8,671 nucleotides of DNA from Malikia sp041190985 (GTDB lineage: Bacteria > Pseudomonadota > Gammaproteobacteria > Burkholderiales > Burkholderiaceae_C), in the NCBI GenBank assembly GCA_041190985.1, contig JBEEPT010000287.1, forward strand, positions 1-8,671, written 5' to 3'. Every line of letters starts with the position of its first letter. The first letter of the stretch is position 1. The translations under genes were made by a program, and so were the position numbers. This document shows, one piece after another, positions 5,208-8,671 of the stretch. Under the pieces are notes generated by a model that ran no database searches, was not told where the DNA came from, and saw only the letters and a list, made by a program, of their open reading frames with translations.

Positions 5208-6284
5208 ATGAGACCCATGCTGCAGGGCTTCTCGGTGTTCCGGCGGAAGGGCCGGCCCCACTGGTTCGTCAAGTACCCGGACGACTCGGCACGCGACGGA
5301 TGGCGATCTGAGGCGACCGCGTTCCGGGTCGATGACCCCAACGGAAAGCGCAAAGCCACGGCTGCCGCGGCGCGCAAGGCGCAGGAGTACCGGGCGACCG
5401 GCAACCGCTCCGCTGCCGGGCCGTGGGGCGAGTGGGTCGAGGCCTACCTGGAGGACAAGTACCAGAACTCGCCCGTCACGCTGACCGCCTACCGCGGCGC
5501 CTGGCGCAACCTCCACCCCTACCTGCTCGAGCAGAGCGTGCGCGTACCGGGCACACTGAATTACCAGCACGTGCTCGGCTACGTCCAGTGGCGCTCCGCC
5601 CAGCAGCGCCACAGTGGGGCGCTCATCAGCCGCAACACCGCCCTGCTGGAGGTGCGCGTGCTCGGGATCCTGATGCGCGAGGCCGTGCGGCGCGGGTTCG
5701 CCCAGGGCAACCCCTGCGAGCGCACCGGGATACGCCGGGACCCGGCGAAAGAGAAGCGCGAGTTCACCGCGGCGGAGATTCAGACGGTGCGCGAGGCGCT
5801 GGAGCTGCGCGAGGGTCATCTGGCCATCACCCGCCGCTGGATGACCGTGTGCTGGGAGATCGCGCTGCACCAAGGCTGCCGGCTGACGGAGACGCAGGTG
5901 CCGATGGAGCTGGTGGACGAGGCGCGCGGCACGATCCAGTTCGCCGGCAAGGGCCGCCACGGCGTGAAGCGCGTGTTCACGACCACGCTGCACGATGACC
6001 TCAAGCCGCTGATGCAGCGGCTGCGGGCCGCGGGCGCCTCCGTGACCTGCACCCTGCCGCGGATGGCGGCCAAGGAGTGGCACTTCCTGTTCAAGGGCCT
6101 GAAGATGCGCGGGGTGAGCTTTCATTCGACGCGGGTGACGGTCATCACGCGACTGGCGAGAGCAGGGGTGCCGGAACAACAGGCGATGCGGTACGTGAAC
6201 CACAGCTCGACGGCGGTGCACAGAATCTACCAGAAGCTCCGCGCCGACGACCTCGGGGGCGTGACTCGCGCGCTGAAATTCTGA
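5208..6284 (+). CDS. int: Tyrosine recombinase / phage integrase
   Basis: A 358-residue site-specific recombinase that integrates and excises the element at the adjacent att site. An N-terminal arm-binding region (about 1-60, MLQGFSVFRRKGRPHWFVKY) is followed by a core-binding SAM-like domain (about 72-165) and the catalytic domain (about 185-345). All catalytic residues are visible: R225 (GCRLTETQ), K248 (AGKGRHGVKR), H306 and R309 (FHSTRVT), H332 (NHSS) and the nucleophile Y341 (HRIYQKL). The box-II motif is HSTR rather than the common HxLR. The ATG at 5208 is used; ATG 5217 has better spacing from the GGGGG run and is possible. The 3' end overlaps a convergent HTH gene by 140 bp, which allows antisense control. 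It looks intact and active. Confidence 0.96.
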   Translation: MRPMLQGFSVFRRKGRPHWFVKYPDDSARDGWRSEATAFRVDDPNGKRKATAAAARKAQEYRATGNRSAAGPWGEWVEAYLEDKYQNSPVTLTAYRGAWRNLHPYLLEQSVRVPGTLNYQHVLGYVQWRSAQQRHSGALISRNTALLEVRVLGILMREAVRRGFAQGNPCERTGIRRDPAKEKREFTAAEIQTVREALELREGHLAITRRWMTVCWEIALHQGCRLTETQVPMELVDEARGTIQFAGKGRHGVKRVFTTTLHDDLKPLMQRLRAAGASVTCTLPRMAAKEWHFLFKGLKMRGVSFHSTRVTVITRLARAGVPEQQAMRYVNHSSTAVHRIYQKLRADDLGGVTRALKF

Positions 6285-6492
6285 GGGCGCGCTCGGCGAG
6301 GAACTCCGGGTGCGCCCGGTGCCAGGCGAGGAGCACCGACGGGTATCCGCCCCGGCCACCGGCCCAGAACGGACAATCGGTGGTGCCGCGCGTGGCGCGC
6401 CAGATTGCGCGCAGCATCCAGCGCGACATGCCGGTCGCCTGCGCCAGCTCGAGGCGCGTGCGGCAGTACTTCTCGGGGGTTCCGGTGCTCAT
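6145..6492 (-). CDS. HTH protein, excisionase-like, convergent with int
   Basis: A 115-residue protein. The first 65 residues hold a likely winged-helix/HTH unit, RTRLELAQATGMSRWMLRAI, followed by CPFWAGGRGGYPS and LLAWHRAHPEFLA. That layout (LA..tGMSr..lr..., Pf..., aW...HPeF) recalls small phage HTH proteins such as excisionases and Nu1-like factors. The last 46 residues are Arg/Ser/Pro-rich, antisense to the integrase, and may be an unselected run-on tail. The ATG at 6492 (MST start) follows the previous stop by 26 bases and is the last of five genes read leftward from 7853. Position beside int and convergent overlap make it the best recombination directionality factor candidate; this is inference. 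Confidence 0.65.
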   Translation of the reverse strand: MSTGTPEKYCRTRLELAQATGMSRWMLRAIWRATRGTTDCPFWAGGRGGYPSVLLAWHRAHPEFLAERALRISARESRPRGRRRGASGRFCAPPSSCGSRTASPVVPAPLLSPVA

Positions 6493-6518
6493 GGAGGCAG
6501 GCGTCAGTGGCGGGCGTG

Positions 6519-6851
6519 TCAATCGGTGGGCGTGCGCAGCTGCTTGGCCAGGGCCTCGCTGCGGCGGTGGGCCTCGGCGAGGGCGCGGAGGACCCGGCGG
6601 CGAGTGGCGGGCGGGTCGTTGCGGAGGGCGGTCTTGATGGTGGCCCGCTCGGCCTCGATCGGGTCGTCGACCTGCTGGGCCTCGTCGGCGCGCAGGTTGC
6701 GGTCCTCGATTTCGTGGCGGGCCCAGCCGACGAGGAGACCGAGGGAAATGGAGAACTCCGGAGCGCAGGCGTGGAGCCGGCGCAACAGGCGGAGCGAGAG
6801 GACGGCGGCGGGGACCGGGGCCTCGATGTCGGGATGGGTCGTGGTGCTCAT
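6519..6851 (-). CDS. Hypothetical small helical protein
   Basis: A 110-residue protein, MSTTTHPDIEAP.... It is probably mostly helical: a leucine-rich segment (about 15-48, AVLSLRLLRRLHACAPEF, then LGLLVGWARHEIEDRN), an acidic linker around DEAQQVDDPIEAE, then a basic helix with RRRVLRALAEAHRRSEALAK. No TM segment long enough to be convincing, and no family recognised. The ATG lies 2 bases after the previous gene's TGA, so translation is probably coupled. Confidence 0.65.
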   Translation of the reverse strand: MSTTTHPDIEAPVPAAVLSLRLLRRLHACAPEFSISLGLLVGWARHEIEDRNLRADEAQQVDDPIEAERATIKTALRNDPPATRRRVLRALAEAHRRSEALAKQLRTPTD

Positions 6852-6853
6852 GT

Positions 6854-7195
6854 TCAAAGACCTAGCTCGCGCATCCGGCGAGTCAGCGTGATTGCCGCGT
6901 CCCCGTTGACCATCGCGGCCGGGAGCTGCGCGGTCAGCTCGTCCCAGTGAGCCATGACCACGGCCCACTTGGGATGGCTCGCCGCGACCTGCGGGAAGAA
7001 CTCCCGCACTTCGGGAACCCAAATCACCAGCCGGTAACACCGCAGCAGGTCCGACGCGTCGATGGGCCAGTGGATTCTGTCGGGCATGAAACCGGCAGCG
7101 CGAGCGGCCATAAACTCACTGCTGGCGCCGGTCTCTCCGTTCGCGTGCCAGGACGCGAGCCGCTGGTGCATGAGGAGGAGCTGTTCGGTAGTCAT
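6854..7195 (-). CDS. Conserved-looking phage hypothetical protein
   Basis: A 113-residue protein starting MTTEQLLLMHQRLASW. The order GETGASSEFMAA, then HWPIDASDLLRCYRLVIWVPEVREFF, then SHPKWAVVMAHWDEL resembles, from memory, a family of small phage proteins with 'GETGxSS...P.DpxDLxRC.rLl..vPe.r......S..W..l...Wdel' and no known function. The ATG at 7195 is 2 bases after the previous TGA, and the stop is 2 bases before the next ATG, so it sits inside a compact operon. The conserved polar pattern suggests a protein-interaction role, which is only a guess. Confidence 0.72.
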   Translation of the reverse strand: MTTEQLLLMHQRLASWHANGETGASSEFMAARAAGFMPDRIHWPIDASDLLRCYRLVIWVPEVREFFPQVAASHPKWAVVMAHWDELTAQLPAAMVNGDAAITLTRRMRELGL

Positions 7196-7197
7196 GG

Positions 7198-7515
7198 TCA
7201 GAAAATCAGCCCGCGCTGGCGGAGCTCCTTCACCGTGACGAAGTACCGGCGATTGCCGGTGCGCGGGGCGGGCGGGAGCGTCTGGACGCGGCGGTGAAAG
7301 ACCGGCTCGAGGACGTACTCGCGGCCGCAGCCGACGAAGCGGAGGGGGGAGGGGCGGGTGCCCGACCACGACGAGCGGCCGTCGAAGACGCGCATCGCCT
7401 CGGTGATGGTGCGGCCGCTGGCCAGCCCGACCTCGCGCAGGGCATCGCCCGCGCGCTGGAAGACGCGGAACAGCTGGGGAGCTTCGGCGGGGTGCAGGTC
7501 GTCGTGGGTGCTCAT
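7198..7515 (-). CDS. Hypothetical small basic protein
   Basis: A 105-residue protein, MSTHDDLHPAEAPQLFRVFQ... to ...VKELRQRGLIF. A short helical N-terminal part is followed by a Ser/Arg/Pro-rich middle and a probable beta-rich stretch (FVGCGREYVLEPVFHRRV). No family recognised. The ATG at 7515 is 5 bases after the RHH gene's stop and the TGA is 2 bases before the next ATG. It is the second gene of the leftward regulator operon. Confidence 0.65.
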   Translation of the reverse strand: MSTHDDLHPAEAPQLFRVFQRAGDALREVGLASGRTITEAMRVFDGRSSWSGTRPSPLRFVGCGREYVLEPVFHRRVQTLPPAPRTGNRRYFVTVKELRQRGLIF

Positions 7516-7520
7516 GGTCG

Positions 7521-7853
7521 TCAGTCCCGGTGCGGGAAGGGGTCGATGACGCAGGCCGCGGCGCGGGCCTGCTTGCTGATCGCGTCGGCCAGGACGCGCT
7601 CGACGTTGAGGCCGAGTCGACCGGCCTCGCGCAGCTGGGCGGCGATGATAGGCGCGACCGGCGTTGACTGCGCCTCGAGCTGGTTTAGCCGCTCGATCAG
7701 CGCGGTGCGAATGATGCTGGCTCGCGGGATTCCGGTGCGGCCGCTTACCGCATCGAGCCTGACGGCCACCGATTCCGGAACCCGAACCATCACGGCGTGT
7801 GACTTCGGCTCCCGGGGAAACGTGACCACCTTGGTGTTGGTCGCTGTGCTCAT
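7521..7853 (-). CDS. Ribbon-helix-helix (CopG-type) regulator
   Basis: A 110-residue DNA-binding protein. Residues about 18-60 (SHAVMVRVPESVAVRLDAVS, then GRTGIPRASIIRTALIERL) show the beta strand, helix, turn, helix pattern of RHH repressors, which bind DNA as dimers through the strand. A C-terminal region of about 45 residues (ending CVIDPFPHRD) may carry oligomerisation or partner binding. The start is the ATG at 7853; an in-frame ATG at 7862 adds three residues and is possible. It heads the leftward operon that ends at the excisionase-like gene and is divergent from a second RHH-like gene at 7920, with tandem AGTAACG repeats just upstream of its start. Probably autoregulatory. Confidence 0.82.
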   Translation of the reverse strand: MSTATNTKVVTFPREPKSHAVMVRVPESVAVRLDAVSGRTGIPRASIIRTALIERLNQLEAQSTPVAPIIAAQLREAGRLGLNVERVLADAISKQARAAACVIDPFPHRD

Positions 7854-7862
7854 TGAACACAT

Positions 7863-7919
7863 TGAGTAACGATAGTAACGTTTCGCACGCAAGAAAAAAG
7901 TCACGCCCACGGCAAAAAT
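7863..7919. promoter_or_regulatory. Divergent AT-rich control region with AGTAACG repeats
   Basis: This 57-bp gap between two divergent RHH-type genes is clearly richer in A/T than its surroundings. AGTAACG occurs at 7865-7871 and 7874-7880, a 9-bp period suitable for cooperating RHH dimers, immediately upstream of the leftward start. A run of A residues (about 7891-7899) lies in the middle. It must hold both promoters; I cannot assign their boxes with confidence. Confidence 0.6.
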
Positions 7920-8216
7920 GTGTTTCCTGATGCCGTGGGGCAGAAGAAAACTTACCAGACGATGCTGCGCATCGACAGCGAGGCCGCCGAACTGCTGAGT
8001 CGGGCGGCAGATGCGACCCACCTTCAGCCTGCGGCGCTTGTCCGCGCAGCAACTCTGGCCATGCTCGATTCGTTCCGCACTCACGGACGGATTGAATTTC
8101 CGCTTCGGCTCGAGGAGCCCGGTTCGCCGTACCAGACCGCTGCGGAGAAGCCGCCCGACAAGAATAGTCGCACCCGCGGAACCGGGCCAGATCATCGCGT
8201 TTCCAAGTCCGCCTGA
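7920..8216 (+). CDS. Arc/RHH-like DNA-binding protein
   Basis: A 98-residue protein from GTG 7920; GTG 7935 and ATG 7962 are alternative starts, and none has a clear Shine-Dalgarno. Residues about 9-50 (KKTYQTMLRIDSEAAELLSR, then THLQPAALVRAATLAML) fit a strand followed by two helices, as in Arc/RHH proteins; IEFPLRLEEP after it is typical of that group. The last 30 residues are polar and probably disordered. It is transcribed away from the CopG-type gene across a shared control region, so the two may form a switch. Confidence 0.65.
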   Translation: MFPDAVGQKKTYQTMLRIDSEAAELLSRAADATHLQPAALVRAATLAMLDSFRTHGRIEFPLRLEEPGSPYQTAAEKPPDKNSRTRGTGPDHRVSKSA

Positions 8217-8282
8217 CGCGAGGGATGGTTCCGACGGGAAGAATGGCGGCCGGCCTGGTTCTGACATCCTGCGCTTTCCTGC

Positions 8283-8671
8283 ATGAGCACCTTCCTCAAC
8301 GTCGTCGGCATCCTTTCGCTCCTCGGTGGCATCGTCCTGTTCTTCATCCAGCCGCAGCTGGCGGGCGCGGCGATCATGGACGCGGTGCTGTGCCTCGGGT
8401 TGGCCCGGCTCATCGAGCAGCTTCGAGACGCAGCGAACGACCGGAGCAAGCGCGTGACCACGCAGGCCGACCAGCACAAGCAGCTGCTGGCGGCGATTGC
8501 GGCGAGTCAAACTTCCAAGCTGCCGCCGGCGCCGGGCGCGCTGCGCTATTACTCGGCGCTCGGCGCGACTGTGCAAGGCCCGCATGACGCCGACACCGTG
8601 CTCAAGCTCGTGGAGAGGGACGCCATCCCAGCCGATGGCCACATCATCGCGGAGGGATGGAGCGAGTGGCT
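8283..8671 (+). CDS. Membrane protein with GYF_2-like domain (cut by window end)
   Basis: An incomplete gene, open to the end of the window (129 complete codons). MSTFLNVVGILSLLGG... gives a TM hairpin or long hydrophobic segment (about 5-45: ILSLLGGIVLFFIQPQ, then AAIMDAVLCLGLARLIEQL). A charged, coiled-coil-like linker (about 46-85) follows, then a C-terminal domain from about 92: LRYYSALGATVQGPHDADTV, then IPADGHIIAEGWSEW. The latter matches the GYF_2 pattern (wyY...g...GP.....l..l...g.i..d.lv...G...W), a protein-interaction domain of bacterial membrane proteins. The ATG at 8283 is the only good start; no Shine-Dalgarno is obvious. Its role in the element is unknown. Confidence 0.75.
   Translation, partial: MSTFLNVVGILSLLGGIVLFFIQPQLAGAAIMDAVLCLGLARLIEQLRDAANDRSKRVTTQADQHKQLLAAIAASQTSKLPPAPGALRYYSALGATVQGPHDADTVLKLVERDAIPADGHIIAEGWSEW

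Noticed and set aside
4890..6359. A long minus-strand open frame of about 490 codons opposite the integrase
   Set aside because: It crosses the attachment site and the tRNA fragment and is antisense to an integrase with every catalytic residue present. Its composition is that of a shadow frame.
7854..8642. Extending the CopG-type gene upstream along the minus strand to a frame of about 370 codons
   Set aside because: The extension crosses the AT-rich control region and runs antisense to two plausible plus-strand genes. The RHH domain starts properly at the ATG at 7853.

Overview
The window is a GC-rich stretch of bacterial mobile DNA, best read as part of a temperate phage or phage-like integrative element. 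It is densely packed with short genes, many joined by ATGA or GTGA overlaps. It carries replication genes, an integrase with an attachment site, small DNA-binding regulators and many small orphan genes. It shows no ribosomal, metabolic or other housekeeping gene. Protein style (a DnaB-N/RepA-type ATPase with a GGSKSFKT P-loop, a tiny SLT-domain protein, a GYF_2 membrane protein, many MST... starts) reminds me of Verrucomicrobia (Opitutales-like) prophages. That host guess comes from memory and is tentative; another high-GC Gram-negative host is possible.

Layout. (1) 14-4893, all on the minus strand and read right to left: an HTH protein (4893-4552), a one-TM small protein (4552-4406), an SLT/lysozyme-like protein (4409-4059), two small basic proteins (4053-3865 and 3868-3731), SSB (3679-3251), a DUF551-like protein (3248-2982), a RepA/DnaB-type replicative ATPase (2964-1447), a putative HTH protein (1257-742) and a protein of the 'HH...WLdkAEE' phage family (745-14). 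This is an early/replication module. (2) 4894-5207, no gene: a nested inverted repeat in the leader of the left operon, then an attP-like site made of a tRNA 3'-end fragment flanked on both sides by pairs of GGCACCA. (3) 5208-6284, plus strand: a complete tyrosine integrase. (4) 7853-6145, minus strand: an RHH regulator, three small orphan proteins and an HTH/excisionase-like protein whose tail overlaps the integrase end convergently. (5) 7920-8671, plus strand: a second, divergently oriented RHH-like protein and a membrane protein with a GYF_2-like domain that runs off the window.

How it may work together. The integrase acts at the adjacent att site, and the excisionase-like HTH protein and the two RHH proteins are candidates for directionality and for the lysogeny switch. 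The left operon would replicate the element. A repeated sequence, GGGTCC(A/G)(A)AATT, occurs about ten times, and I found it only between 1273 and 3715. It lies in front of SSB and the ATPase, inside the ATPase gene and in the 189-bp gap after it, often as inverted pairs. This is the most striking unexplained signal: a candidate origin (iteron set) or a private operator family. Because arm-like repeats and element genes lie on both sides of a tRNA fragment that has no 5' half, the sequence looks like an intact attP, so it may derive from a circular, excised or virion form rather than a simple integrated prophage.
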